DNA from: Hymenobacter sp. 15J16-1T3B
GTDB taxonomy: Bacteria > Bacteroidota > Bacteroidia > Cytophagales > Hymenobacteraceae
DNA length: 64,000 nucleotides
Assembly: GCF_020711235.1 (NCBI RefSeq)
Contig: NZ_JAJFAV010000003.1
Span: 62,001-126,000, forward strand
Direction: 5' to 3'
Shown here: positions 9,363 through 17,684 of the stretch, one piece after another
How positions within the stretch are numbered: the stretch's first letter is position 1
Layout of the letters: each line of letters starts with the position of its first letter
The notes under the pieces: generated by a model
What the model was told of the DNA's origin: nothing
The model's input: the letters and a program-made list of their open reading frames with translations, nothing else
Database searches by the model: none
Position numbers and translations under genes: made by a program

Positions 9363-9905
9363 TTAGTTCAGGTTCCGCAGCGCATTCCAGCGCGGGTCGC
9401 CGAGGTCTTCGTCGTCATCGTCGTCGGCGTCGCCGGAAGCGGTGCCGGTGGAGTAGATGAGCTTGGCGTCGGCGTCGGGGTTGTCGTCTTCTTCGTCCTG
9501 GAAGCGCGGATGCAGCTTCTTCATCGGCAAGGAAAGACCGATGTAGTCGAAAAAGTGCTGGGCCATGGGCAAGGTCTGCGTGTCGGGCGTCACTTGCAGC
9601 ACGTCGTCGTCGAGCTCTAGCTCCTGCTCGCCGAAGCGCAGCAGCAGTTGGTTTTCCACGTCGATGGGCTGATCGAACTCGTCGAGGCTCCGGTCGCAGA
9701 TCAGCTGCACGGTGCCCACGATGTGGGTGTCGATGACGATGCGCTGGGCGGTTTTGTCAACCACCACGTCGGCGCGCAGCTTGCCGTCCGGAATCAGGGT
9801 CTGGTCGAACTGCTCGAAAAACGCCTGGTCGAGGTCAAACACGAACTCGTGCTTTTTCTCGCTCAGCGCGGCCAGCGGCAGGTCGTATTTATGGTCCTTT
9901 TTCAC
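9363..9905 (-). CDS. DUF177 (YceD-like) protein, large-subunit rRNA accumulation
   Basis: A 180-residue cytosolic protein of the YceD/DUF177 family, which is nearly always linked to rpmF and in E. coli and plants is needed for normal 23S rRNA accumulation. The start is taken as the GTG at 9905, giving MKKDHKYDLPL; an ATG 33 bp upstream lacks conservation. A central segment around LICDRSLDEFDQPI holds the single conserved cysteine; the usual CxxC partner is absent. The C-terminus is highly acidic (a run of Asp before LGDPRWNALRNLN). The ending WNALRNL is typical for Bacteroidota homologues. Confidence 0.88.
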   Translation of the reverse strand: MKKDHKYDLPLAALSEKKHEFVFDLDQAFFEQFDQTLIPDGKLRADVVVDKTAQRIVIDTHIVGTVQLICDRSLDEFDQPIDVENQLLLRFGEQELELDDDVLQVTPDTQTLPMAQHFFDYIGLSLPMKKLHPRFQDEEDDNPDADAKLIYSTGTASGDADDDDDEDLGDPRWNALRNLN

Positions 9906-9983
9906 AGAGTCGGTTCTGGCGGGCGGCAAAAATAGCAATATTTCGCCGCTCTAATGAGGTAAGAGGGAAGTTTGGGCCCCGGA

Positions 9984-10352
9984 TTACGCCTTTTTAAGGA
10001 TGAATTCCGGGCTGATGCCCAGCCGCTCGTAGAGCTTTTTGGCCAGGTCCAGGGTTACGCGGCGCTTGCCACTGAGAATTTGCGACAAGCGCCCGGCCGG
10101 CACTTCCAGCAATTGCGCCAGCTCTTTCTGCTTGAGGCGCATCTGCTGCCGCTTCAATTCAATCATGTCGGCCAGCGACTCCGGCAGCGTGGGAATGGGC
10201 ATGAGCCCGAGCTGGTCTTCGTAGGCGTCGATGGCCACGACCAGCTCCCGAAACTCGGCTTCCAGCGCCGCGTTGCCCTCGAAACCGGCGGCCACCAGTG
10301 CGTCGAGGCGGCGCAGGGCGGTTTTGTATTCCGAAGGGTTGCTGAGCGTCAT
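9984..10352 (-). CDS. HigA-like helix-turn-helix regulator, no toxin adjacent
   Basis: A 122-residue protein with a helical N-terminal half and a C-terminal Cro/C1-type HTH (KQKELAQLLEVPAGRLSQIL), the arrangement of HigA-type antitoxins. It would bind DNA as a dimer. No HigB-type toxin lies on either side: the upstream 200 bp has no open frame of that kind and the downstream gene is DUF177. It may be an orphan antitoxin or a regulator of the fatty-acid operon it heads, since it precedes DUF177 by 78 bp on the same strand. A palindrome about 90 bp upstream could be its own operator. Confidence 0.75.
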   Translation of the reverse strand: MTLSNPSEYKTALRRLDALVAAGFEGNAALEAEFRELVVAIDAYEDQLGLMPIPTLPESLADMIELKRQQMRLKQKELAQLLEVPAGRLSQILSGKRRVTLDLAKKLYERLGISPEFILKKA

Positions 10353-10441
10353 AGAGGAGGTGAAGCGAAAGTAGAACGGCTGGAGTCAGACAAAGCCAAT
10401 CAGCCTTTCCGGCTGCAAAGGTGCAACGGAAATTGCTAAAT

Positions 10442-10463
10442 CAAAAACAAAGTTTCGTTTTTG
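10442..10463. promoter_or_regulatory. Palindrome upstream of the HigA-like gene, possible operator
   Basis: CAAAAAC (10442-10448) and GTTTTTG (10457-10463) form an inverted repeat in AT-rich DNA. A -7-like CACCTTTG lies downstream on the minus strand at 10423-10416. The arrangement would suit autoregulation by the HTH protein, which is inference only. Confidence 0.4.
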
Positions 10464-10527
10464 GAAAGAATGTTTCTGAAGCGGCAATGGCTCGCGCTGA
10501 GCCAAAACCGTTCTTGGTAGTTCGCAA

Positions 10528-10565
10528 TTGTCTAGCCCACAGTCTGTAAACTATGGGCTAGACAA
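10528..10565. repeat. Inverted repeat after pdxA
   Basis: TTGTCTAGCCCA (10528-10539) and TGGGCTAGACAA (10554-10565) form a perfect 12-bp stem with a 14-nt loop, just past the pdxA stop. There is no strong T-run, so it may be a terminator or a protein-binding site. Confidence 0.6.
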
Positions 10566-10585
10566 GCGGTAGTTTAACTACGAGC

Positions 10586-11602
10586 TTAGGCTTCAGCTTC
10601 CTTTTCGGCCCGGCGGTTGCGCACCAAGTCGCAGGCCAAGTACAGGGCTTCGCGGAAGGAAGTCGGGTCGGCGTCGAACTTGCCGGCCAGGCCGTAGGCA
10701 GTGCCGTGGTCGGGGGAGGTGCGAATGACGGGCAGGCCGGCGGTGAAGTTGACGCCCCGCTCGAAGGCAATGGTTTTGAACGGAATCAGCCCTTGGTCGT
10801 GGTACAGGGCCAGAGTAGCGTCGAACTGCCCGTACTGGCGCGTCCCGAAGAAGCCGTCGGCGGGATAGGGACCGTAAACCAAGTGGCCTTCGTTGAGGAA
10901 CTGCTGGATGACAGGCGTCACCAAGTCCTGCTCCTCCTTGCCAATGAGGCCCTTTTCACCGGCGTGCGGGTTCAGGCCCAGCACGGCCACCCGGGGCTTG
11001 TCGATGCCGAAATCCTGGCGCAGCGACTGCAGCAGCATGCGCAGCTTGCCGCTGAGCACCTCGGAGGTGAGGCGGGCCGGCACGTCCTTCAGCGCGATGT
11101 GGCCGGTGGCGGTGGCCACGCGCAAATCGTCGGCCACCAGGAACATCAGGCTGTCGTTGTTCTTGCTGAAGTGGTGGGCCAAGAATTCGGTGTGGCCGGG
11201 GAAGTTGAACCCCTCGCCTTGGGTGTTTTCCTTGCTGATGGGCGCCGTCACCAGCGCGTCGATCAGGCCGGCCTTCAGGTCGTTGGCGGCGGCAATAAGC
11301 GAGAGGCGGGCGGCGCGGCCGGACGCCTCGGTGGGCTGCCCGGGCGTGAGGCCGAAATCCTCGTCCCAGCAGGTCACGGCGTTGACTTTGCCGGCCGTGA
11401 TGTCGGCCGCTTCGCGCACCTGCCGGAAGCTCAGCGGCGGGTGGTGCTTGTCGTGCGGAAAGTCGTCGAAGAGGGTAGCGGCGGTGCCGTAGACCACCGG
11501 TGTGCAGAAGCGCAGTACGCGCGGGTCCTGCAGGGTGCGGTAGATGATTTCGGGGCCGATGCCGGCCAGGTCGCCGGTGCTGATGCCAATGCGGGGAAGC
11601 AT
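10586..11602 (-). CDS. pdxA: 4-hydroxythreonine-4-phosphate dehydrogenase
   Basis: A 338-residue NAD-dependent enzyme of the DXP-dependent route to pyridoxal phosphate; it oxidises 4-phosphohydroxy-threonine. The N-terminus PRIGISTGDLAGIGPEIIYR and the late motif LYHDQGLIPFK, which holds metal- and substrate-binding residues, are intact. Length is normal. It starts 61 bp after the M17 aminopeptidase gene on the same strand. PdxJ, its pathway partner, is not in the window. Confidence 0.96.
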   Translation of the reverse strand: MLPRIGISTGDLAGIGPEIIYRTLQDPRVLRFCTPVVYGTAATLFDDFPHDKHHPPLSFRQVREAADITAGKVNAVTCWDEDFGLTPGQPTEASGRAARLSLIAAANDLKAGLIDALVTAPISKENTQGEGFNFPGHTEFLAHHFSKNNDSLMFLVADDLRVATATGHIALKDVPARLTSEVLSGKLRMLLQSLRQDFGIDKPRVAVLGLNPHAGEKGLIGKEEQDLVTPVIQQFLNEGHLVYGPYPADGFFGTRQYGQFDATLALYHDQGLIPFKTIAFERGVNFTAGLPVIRTSPDHGTAYGLAGKFDADPTSFREALYLACDLVRNRRAEKEAEA

Positions 11603-11663
11603 GCTGTTGAGTTGGGGCTAGAAGAGGAACAGCGGCGGTGGCGCTGCCGACAAACCAACGCGG

Positions 11664-13112
11664 TTACTTGCGGCTCGTCAGGAAATTATAAATCAGGCGC
11701 ACGGCCGTGCCGGTGCCGCCTTTGCCGCGGTACGAATCCGGGGCGGTGAGGTAGGCGGGGGCGGCAATGTCGAGGTGAATCCAGGGCGTGCCTTCGATGA
11801 AGCGCTCCAGGAACTTGCCTGCCGAAATAGCGCCGGCTTCGGCCTTGCCCAGGTTGTTGATGTCGGCAATGTCGCTCTTGATGTGCTCGGCGTACTCGTC
11901 CCAGAGCGGAAACTCCACGATACGCTCGTGCACGCGGCGGCCGGCCTGGCCTAGCGCCTGCATGGTGTCGTCGCCGCAGGTGCCCATGGCCACAATGCCT
12001 TCCTTGCCGATGGCGCGGGCGGCCGAGCCGGTGAGCGTAGCCGCGTCGATGACCAATTCGGGCTGGTACTTCTTGGCGAAGTGCAGGGCGTCGGCCAGGA
12101 TCAGGCGGCCTTCGGCGTCGGTGTTGAGCACTTCCACCGTCAGGCCCGAGTGCATGGTCAGCACGTCGCCGGGGGCGAAGGCCGGGCCGCCGGGGCGGTT
12201 GTCGGTGGCGGGCACCAGGGCTACCACGTGCAGCGGGACGCGGTTTTTGGCCAGGGCGTACATCACGCCGGTCATGGCGGCGCCGCCGGCCATGTCGCAC
12301 TTCATCATGTCCATGGACGCGGGCGTGGGCTTGAGGCTCAGGCCGCCGGTGTCGAACACCACGCCCTTGCCGACGAGCACGTAGGGCCGCTCGTTGCTGG
12401 CGCCTTCGGGCTTCCACTCCATAATGGTGAAGGTGGGCGGCTCGGGGCTGCCCTGGTTGACGGCCAGCAGGCCGCCCATGCGCAGCGCTTCGATACGGGC
12501 CTGGTCGAAGATTTCGGTGTGGTAGCCCGCTGCCTCGCCCGCGGCGGCCATTTGTTCGGCAAACATGGTGGCCGTGAGCTTATTGTAGGGCATGTTCACC
12601 AAGTCGCGGGCCAGGACAACGCCGCTGAGCAGGTTGGCGAGGGTCGTGACCTCGGCCTCGGCGGCCCCGACCAGCACCACGCGCCGCAGGTCGGCGGGCT
12701 TTTTCGATTTCTCGTCGGTTTTGTAGCCCTCAAACTGGTACGCCGACAGGTACAGGCCCTCGGCCAGGGGCAGGGCGGCCTGCTTATCAGCCGTCAGATC
12801 GACGATGTGCAGCTCTTGGACCTTGGCGGTTTTCAGCTTGGCGTGCAGTTCGTGGCCTTTGCGGCGCAGCTGTTCGGCGCTGAGGTCGGCGGTTTTCTTG
12901 GCTTCCGCTACCACTACGTACAGCCGGTGCGAGTACAGGTTCACGGCGAACAGGCGCTGCTCGGCGGCGAGTTGCTGGTCGGCGTAGGCGCGGGCGGCTT
13001 CGGGCAGGGCCGGCGCTTCGGCGGGCAGGGTGAGGCTGCCAGCGGGCAGAATCACGACGGTATCGGCGGGGCCGGCGGGCAGCGCGGCGGTAGTAGCGAG
13101 TTGGAGGGACAT
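11664..13112 (-). CDS. Leucyl aminopeptidase family (M17) peptidase
   Basis: A 482-residue di-metal aminopeptidase that removes N-terminal residues from peptides in the cytosol. The M17 signature NTDAEGRLILADAL and the upstream metal/catalytic segment VGKGVVFDTGGLSLKP are complete, as is MMKCDMAGGAAM. The N-terminal domain is diverged, as usual for the family. It is divergent from rsmA, with 139 bp between starts. PepA-type proteins can also bind DNA; nothing here tests that. Confidence 0.94.
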   Translation of the reverse strand: MSLQLATTAALPAGPADTVVILPAGSLTLPAEAPALPEAARAYADQQLAAEQRLFAVNLYSHRLYVVVAEAKKTADLSAEQLRRKGHELHAKLKTAKVQELHIVDLTADKQAALPLAEGLYLSAYQFEGYKTDEKSKKPADLRRVVLVGAAEAEVTTLANLLSGVVLARDLVNMPYNKLTATMFAEQMAAAGEAAGYHTEIFDQARIEALRMGGLLAVNQGSPEPPTFTIMEWKPEGASNERPYVLVGKGVVFDTGGLSLKPTPASMDMMKCDMAGGAAMTGVMYALAKNRVPLHVVALVPATDNRPGGPAFAPGDVLTMHSGLTVEVLNTDAEGRLILADALHFAKKYQPELVIDAATLTGSAARAIGKEGIVAMGTCGDDTMQALGQAGRRVHERIVEFPLWDEYAEHIKSDIADINNLGKAEAGAISAGKFLERFIEGTPWIHLDIAAPAYLTAPDSYRGKGGTGTAVRLIYNFLTSRK

Positions 13113-13251
13113 GGCGCAGAAATAACTTGGGCGCGCAAGTTATCCGGTTATGCGTAACCGCCGCGTAACTGCGGGGCAGGGCCGCCCGGCCGGGCTTTCG
13201 TACTTTTGCGGCCCAATCCAACGCGCGGAGTTGTCCTTCGCGCCCCCGCCC

Positions 13252-14046
13252 GTGGAACGCGTCACCCCGAAAAAGCACCTGGGCCAGCACTTTCTGGCCG
13301 ACCTCAACATTTCCCGCGACATTGCCGAAAGCCTGCGCCTGCCCGGCGGCGTGCGCCACGTGCTGGAAGTGGGCCCGGGCATGGGCGTGCTGACGCAGTT
13401 TCTGCTGGAGCACCCGGCCGAGTACGAAACCACCGTCATCGAAATCGACCGGGAATCGGTGGCCTACCTGCAGCAGCACTTTCCGGCGCTGGGCGGGCGT
13501 ATTCTGTCAGCCGACTTTCTCAAGCAGGACCTGGGCAAGCTCTTTGATAACGCGCCGCTGGCCGTTATCGGCAACTTTCCCTACAACATCAGCACCCAGA
13601 TCTACTTCAAAGTGCTGGAGCACCGCCAGCAGGTGCGCGAATGCGTGGGCATGATCCAAAAGGAAGTGGCCGAGCGCATTGCCGCCGGGCCCGGCTCCAA
13701 GGTGTACGGCATTCTGAGCGTGCTGGTGCAGGCCTTCTACGACACCGAGTACCTCTTTACCGTGCCCCCGCACGTCTTCGTGCCGCCGCCCAAGGTGCAA
13801 AGCGCGGTGCTGCGCCTCACCCGCAACCAGGTGGAGCGCCTCGACTGCGACGAAAAGCTGTTTTTCCAGGTGGTGAAGCAGGCCTTCAGCACCCGCCGCA
13901 AGACTCTGCGCAACTGCCTCAAGCCCCTGGGCATGCCGGCCGAAGCCATGACCGAGCCGCTGTTCGACAAGCGTGCCGAGCAGCTCAGCGTGCAGGACTT
14001 CATCGGCCTGACCCGGCAGGTTGCCGAGCACCGCAAGCAAGGATAA
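13252..14046 (+). CDS. rsmA: 16S rRNA (adenine1518/1519-N6)-dimethyltransferase
   Basis: A 264-residue KsgA-type methyltransferase that dimethylates two adjacent adenines near the 3' end of 16S rRNA during small-subunit assembly. The start is taken as the GTG at 13252 (MERVTPKKHLGQHFL), the normal N-terminus; the open frame continues upstream without conservation. The SAM motif VLEVGPGMGVL and the catalytic NFPYNIS are intact. A -7-like TACTTTTG sits about 45 bp upstream. It is divergent from the M17 peptidase gene. Confidence 0.96.
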   Translation: MERVTPKKHLGQHFLADLNISRDIAESLRLPGGVRHVLEVGPGMGVLTQFLLEHPAEYETTVIEIDRESVAYLQQHFPALGGRILSADFLKQDLGKLFDNAPLAVIGNFPYNISTQIYFKVLEHRQQVRECVGMIQKEVAERIAAGPGSKVYGILSVLVQAFYDTEYLFTVPPHVFVPPPKVQSAVLRLTRNQVERLDCDEKLFFQVVKQAFSTRRKTLRNCLKPLGMPAEAMTEPLFDKRAEQLSVQDFIGLTRQVAEHRKQG

Positions 14047-14143
14047 GCCCTGCTGGCCATGGGCTTAGCCGCCGGCCCGCCGGCGCGGGCCAACTTGGCG
14101 CGGGTTTCGCTGTTCCGTACTCTCCACCACCACTACCTGAGCT

Positions 14144-15091
14144 ATGATTTGCTGCCTCGTCGTCGACGAAATGCACCCCTCGCTGAAGACGCTGATGCGG
14201 GAAGCGGGCGTGCAGATTGACTACGAACCCGACTTGCTGCCCGCCGAAGTGCCGGCGGCGTTGGCCAAACGCGCCTACGACGGCCTGATTGTGCGCTCCA
14301 AAGTGCGCGTGACGGCCGAGCTGCTGCGCCACGGGCCGCGCCTGCGCTTCGTGGCCCGCGCCGGCGCCGGCGTCGACAACATCGACGTGGCGGCCTTGGA
14401 AGCGGCCGGCGTGGCCCTGGTGAATGCGCCAGAGGGCAACTCCCAGGCCGTGGGCGAATTTGCGGTGGGCACGCTGCTGGCGCTGCTGCGCAAAGTGGCC
14501 GCGGCCGACGCGGAGGTGCGCCAGGGCAAATGGCAGCGCGAGGCCAACCGCGGCTACGAGCTGCAGGCCCGCACGGTGGGCATCATTGGCGCCGGGCACA
14601 TGGGGCGTAGCTTCGCCCGCTGCCTGCGCGGCTTCGGCTGCACCGTGCTCGGCTACGACCACGACCTGGCCGTGGCCGCCACCGACTACCTGCCACTGGT
14701 GCCGCTGCAGGAGCTGCAGCAGCGCTGCGACGTGCTCAGCATCCATATTCCGTACTCGGCCCAAAACCACGGATTTGTGAACGAGGCGCTGCTGCGCGGC
14801 TTTCGGCACAAGCTCTGGCTGCTCAACACGGCCCGCGGCGAAGTGCTCGACCACGCCGCCCTCGTGCCGCTGCTGCGCGAAGGCCAGCTGCGCGGCGCGG
14901 CCCTCGACGTGCTCGACAACGAGCGGCTGGCCAGCCTCAAGCCCGAGCAGCAGGCCCGCTACGAGTGGTTGCGCGCCGCCCCCAACGTGGTGCTGACCCC
15001 GCACGTGGGCGGCTGGACGCACGAGTCGTACCAGCGCATCAACGAAGTGCTGGCGCAGAAGATCGGAGCGTTGCTGCGCCAGCCGGCCTAA
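14144..15091 (+). CDS. D-isomer 2-hydroxyacid dehydrogenase family protein
   Basis: A 315-residue NAD(P)-dependent dehydrogenase of the SerA/LdhA superfamily. The Rossmann motif VGIIGAGHMGRSFA lies at about 145-160, the catalytic Arg is in NTARGEVLDH, and the catalytic His in TPHVGGWTHES. It lacks the ACT domain of longer SerA proteins. The substrate could be 3-phosphoglycerate or another 2-hydroxyacid; no serB or serC is adjacent. It follows rsmA by 97 bp on the same strand. Confidence 0.9.
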   Translation: MICCLVVDEMHPSLKTLMREAGVQIDYEPDLLPAEVPAALAKRAYDGLIVRSKVRVTAELLRHGPRLRFVARAGAGVDNIDVAALEAAGVALVNAPEGNSQAVGEFAVGTLLALLRKVAAADAEVRQGKWQREANRGYELQARTVGIIGAGHMGRSFARCLRGFGCTVLGYDHDLAVAATDYLPLVPLQELQQRCDVLSIHIPYSAQNHGFVNEALLRGFRHKLWLLNTARGEVLDHAALVPLLREGQLRGAALDVLDNERLASLKPEQQARYEWLRAAPNVVLTPHVGGWTHESYQRINEVLAQKIGALLRQPA

Positions 15092-15294
15092 GCCGTGAAA
15101 CACCGCTCGTTGCCCATCCCGCGGCCCCGCCGAAAGCATGTTTTTGGCCTAGCTCAACCGGCCGGAGCGCGGCAGCCAATCAAACGCAGAAGCGAGCTGA
15201 CCACCTGCTGGATACCCCGGTCAGCTCCCGTCTGGGCCGGGGCGGGCCGATGACCGGTGGGGACGAGGTTGGTGCCCGCACCGCGTCGCCGGGC

Positions 15295-15326
15295 TTGCGT
15301 ACTGTGGGCTTGATTGCCTATATTTG
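15295..15326 (+). promoter_or_regulatory. Promoter of greA, upstream of its leader terminator
   Basis: TTG at 15295-15297, a 21-bp spacer and TATATTTG at 15319-15326 match the Bacteroidota promoter consensus. Transcription would start near 15333, before the hairpin at 15341. The 31 bp between the hairpin's T-run and the ATG holds no promoter-like sequence, which supports this as the greA promoter. Confidence 0.6.
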
Positions 15327-15340
15327 CTGATGCCTGTTCG

Positions 15341-15381
15341 GGAGAACGGCCGGCGCCGCCGGCCGTTCTCCTTGTTTTTTT
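15341..15381 (+). terminator. Intrinsic terminator in the greA leader
   Basis: A 15-bp perfect stem (15341-15355 with 15357-15371) is followed by TTGTTTTTTT (15372-15381). It stands 31 bp before the greA ATG and after the predicted promoter, so greA mRNA must read through it. It may also stop read-through from the dehydrogenase gene. Confidence 0.85.
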
Positions 15382-15412
15382 ACCTGATTGACCCACCACA
15401 ACCTACTTCGTC

Positions 15413-15883
15413 ATGGCTGTCAACTATTATACCGCCGAAGGCTTGCAGAAGCTTAAGGACGAACTGCAGGACCTCAAAATTCGCGGCCGGGCCGAGGCAG
15501 CCCGCCAGCTGGCGGAGGCGCGCGACAAAGGTGACCTGAGCGAAAACGCCGAGTACGACGCGGCCAAAGAGTCGCAGGGGCACCTGGAGCTGAAAATCTC
15601 CAAGCTCGAAGAAATCATCGGCAACGCCCGCATCCTCGACGACTCCAACCTGGACACGAGCAAGGTGCTCATCATGAGCAAGGTGAAGCTGAAGAACCTG
15701 AAGAACAACATGGTGCTCGACTACACCCTGGTGGCCGAAGAAGAAGCCAACCTGGCCGCCGGCAAAATCTCGGTGAAGTCGCCCATCGGCAAGGGCTTGC
15801 TGGGCAAGTCGGCCGGCGACGTGGCCGAAATCACCGTGCCCGCGGGCAAGCTGCAGTTCGAAATCCTCGAAATCAGCCGCTAA
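15413..15883 (+). CDS. greA: Transcription elongation factor GreA
   Basis: A 156-residue factor that enters the RNA polymerase secondary channel and stimulates cleavage of backtracked RNA. The N-terminal coiled coil with the acidic tip (GDLSENAEYDAAKE) and the C-terminal FKBP-like domain (SPIGKGLLGKSAGDVAEITV) are complete, and length is normal. The leader contains an intrinsic terminator, suggesting control by termination. A further terminator follows the gene at 15945. Confidence 0.97.
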   Translation: MAVNYYTAEGLQKLKDELQDLKIRGRAEAARQLAEARDKGDLSENAEYDAAKESQGHLELKISKLEEIIGNARILDDSNLDTSKVLIMSKVKLKNLKNNMVLDYTLVAEEEANLAAGKISVKSPIGKGLLGKSAGDVAEITVPAGKLQFEILEISR

Positions 15884-15944
15884 GCGGTGCAATGCGGAGT
15901 GGTGAACGGCTGAGTTAGCCCACACTATTCTAGCCGGAACGTGT

Positions 15945-15980
15945 AAAGGGCGGAGCTGCGGCTTCGCCCTTTTGCATTTT
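15945..15980 (+). terminator. Terminator after greA
   Basis: AAAGGGCGGAGC (15945-15956) pairs with GCTTCGCCCTTT (15961-15972, one G-U) around a TGCG loop, followed by a T-rich stretch. Confidence 0.75.
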
Positions 15981-16043
15981 GCCCCGTACTTTGGCAGCCG
16001 GCCCAACGGAGCCGCTTGGGGCCGCCAAAACGGCGCCTTCGCA

Positions 16044-16067
16044 TTTCACCACCTCACCATTTCACCG
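16044..16067 (+). repeat. Octamer TTTCACCA-type repeats just before the HIT-NuiA gene
   Basis: Three consecutive 8-mers read TTTCACCA, CCTCACCA and TTTCACCG, ending one base before the start codon at 16069. The sequence replaces any ribosome binding site. Similar word-like repeats precede other genes in the window. Confidence 0.6.
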
Positions 16068-16068
16068 C

Positions 16069-16959
16069 ATGCCTTCCATTTTTTCCCGCATCGTGGCGGG
16101 TGAGCTGCCCGCCTACAAAGTGGCGGAGGACGAGCACCACCTGGCCTTTCTCGACATTACGCCGCTGGTCGAGGGCCACACCTTGGTCATTCCGAAAAAG
16201 GAGGTCGACTACATCTTCGACCTGCCCCCGGCCGAGCTGGCGGCCCTGCACCAGTTTGCCCAGCGCGTGGCCAAGGGTGTGAAAGCCGCCGTGCCCTGCC
16301 GCCGCATCGGGGTGGCCGTTATCGGGCTGGAAGTGCCCCACGCGCACATTCACCTGATTCCGATGAACAAGGTGGCGGACATGAACTTCGCCAACCCCAA
16401 AATCAAGGTGGCTGAGGAGCGCATGCAGGAGCTGGCCGCCGCCATTGCCGCCCAGGTGCCCGCCGCCGACGGGGCTGCCCCCGCCGCGGCCGGCAAGCCG
16501 CTGGCCAGCAAAGCCGCCCGCGAAACTGCAGCCTCGAACGAGGCCAAGACGGCTGACCAAGGCCCGGCCGATACGGCGCTGGAGCAGCTTCGCCAGCTGA
16601 CCGAGGGCCTGTACTTCGTGAGCGAGTCGGATGCGCCGCTGGCCGCGGTGAGCTACCAGGCCCCGAGCGGGGCGCTGGACGCCAAGGAAGTGCTCAAGCT
16701 GCTCAACCAGCCCGCCGATACCCTGGTGCAGGAGCAGGAGCTGACGTATTTCCTGCGCAACCACACCGCCGACGACGGCGTGCTCGGCAGCGTGGAGCTG
16801 GCCAACCGCTTCAAGGCCCTGCAAATGTTTCTGAAGCAGGAGCTGGAAGACGTGAAGGTGTACCGCATCGGCAAGGGGCCGCAAGTGGAAGCCTACGCCC
16901 TGGGCAAAACCAGCAGCGGCAAGCTCGCCGGATTTAAGACGACCCTGGTGGAAACCTGA
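16069..16959 (+). CDS. HIT-family hydrolase fused to a NuiA-type nuclease-inhibitor domain
   Basis: A 296-residue two-domain protein. Residues 1-128 are a complete HIT domain (nucleotide hydrolase/transferase) with the histidine triad H91-A-H93-I-H95. An Ala-rich linker (about 129-168) leads to residues 170-296, which resemble Anabaena NuiA, the inhibitor of the sugar-nonspecific nuclease NucA. Shared marks are LYFVSESDAPL near the domain start, VKVYRIGKG and the ending GKLAGFKTTLVET (NuiA ends NLAGISTKVVET). The start is the ATG at 16069. There is no signal peptide, so it should be cytosolic, as NuiA is. A NucA-family lipoprotein nuclease gene lies 725 bp downstream in convergent orientation. 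HIT is sure; NuiA homology is judged from recalled sequence and is strong over the whole domain. Confidence 0.87.
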   Translation: MPSIFSRIVAGELPAYKVAEDEHHLAFLDITPLVEGHTLVIPKKEVDYIFDLPPAELAALHQFAQRVAKGVKAAVPCRRIGVAVIGLEVPHAHIHLIPMNKVADMNFANPKIKVAEERMQELAAAIAAQVPAADGAAPAAAGKPLASKAARETAASNEAKTADQGPADTALEQLRQLTEGLYFVSESDAPLAAVSYQAPSGALDAKEVLKLLNQPADTLVQEQELTYFLRNHTADDGVLGSVELANRFKALQMFLKQELEDVKVYRIGKGPQVEAYALGKTSSGKLAGFKTTLVET

Positions 16960-16981
16960 GCCGCGGCACTGGATGTGTTGC

Positions 16982-17038
16982 CGAACGAGCCGCTGGTTGG
17001 CGTTGGTCTTTGGGCCGCGCCGGCCGGCGGCTCGTTCG
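16982..17038 (+). terminator. Inverted repeat after the HIT-NuiA gene
   Basis: CGAACGAGCCGC (16982-16993) and GCGGCTCGTTCG (17027-17038) form a 12-bp stem around 33 nt. There is no clear T-run; it may end or protect the transcript. Confidence 0.45.
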
Positions 17039-17176
17039 TTAGGATAACGGTAAAATAATGCCGCAGCTATCATGAGTGCAGTAATTCGGCGCGAAAGTTG
17101 AGAGGGCGGGCACGCAAAACCAGCTGCGGGCGTTGTTACGTAGCTTCATCACCCATCCTTTATTTCTGCATTGCTT

Positions 17177-17581
17177 ATGTCCCGATTACTTGTCGTTTGC
17201 TCGTTGTTCCTGCTAGGAGGCAGCACCGCAGCCTGGGCCCAAACCAGCCCCGCCCCGCAACCCTTGGTCACGGCCAGCGGCGGCCCGGTAGCCGCGGCCC
17301 CCGCCAACATTGAAGACTATGTTAGGCAGGCCAGCCGGGGCGGCGAAATGGACTTCGAAAAGCTACTGGCCTCGAAAAAACAGACCATGTTTCTGCACGA
17401 CGGCAACATGTACAACCGTCACCAGTACGCGGTGGTGCTCTGGGGCATGCGCGCCAAAGCCCTCGGCGTCGAGTCGGCGGAGCGGGCCTGCGCCGTGTAC
17501 GCCCAGGCCAATAACCGCCCGCTGTCGGCGGCCGACCGGCAGTTGCTCGTCAGCGGCTTCGACAGCGGCACCCGCGAGTAG
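17177..17581 (+). CDS. Small secreted protein of unknown function
   Basis: A 134-residue protein with a signal peptide (MSRLLVVCSLFLLGG to AWAQ). The mature part begins with a Pro/Ala-rich stretch, then a compact helical region with two segments worth noting: MDFEKLLASKKQTMFLHDG and AERACAVYAQANNRPLSAAD. I do not recognise a family. It sits between the HIT-NuiA gene and the nuclease gene and shares a strong bidirectional terminator with the latter. A role connected to either neighbour is speculation. The start is the ATG at 17177; a TTG two codons upstream is possible. Confidence 0.75.
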   Translation: MSRLLVVCSLFLLGGSTAAWAQTSPAPQPLVTASGGPVAAAPANIEDYVRQASRGGEMDFEKLLASKKQTMFLHDGNMYNRHQYAVVLWGMRAKALGVESAERACAVYAQANNRPLSAADRQLLVSGFDSGTRE

Positions 17582-17599
17582 ACACTTCCCGCCTTTAGT

Positions 17600-17636
17600 A
17601 AAAAGCCCGCCCGGCAAGTTGCCGGGCGGGCTTTTT
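17600..17636. terminator. Bidirectional terminator between the small secreted protein and the nuclease
   Basis: An 18-bp perfect inverted repeat (17600-17617 and 17619-17636) with A5 and T5 ends lies between convergent genes and can serve both. Confidence 0.9.
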
Positions 17637-17684
17637 CGATGGTAGACGTCATCAACGACGCACCGCGCTGGGGACGCCGGCGGC

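Noticed and set aside
10353-10585. HigB-type toxin expected next to the HigA-like gene.
   Set aside because: No frame of suitable length or sequence on either strand.
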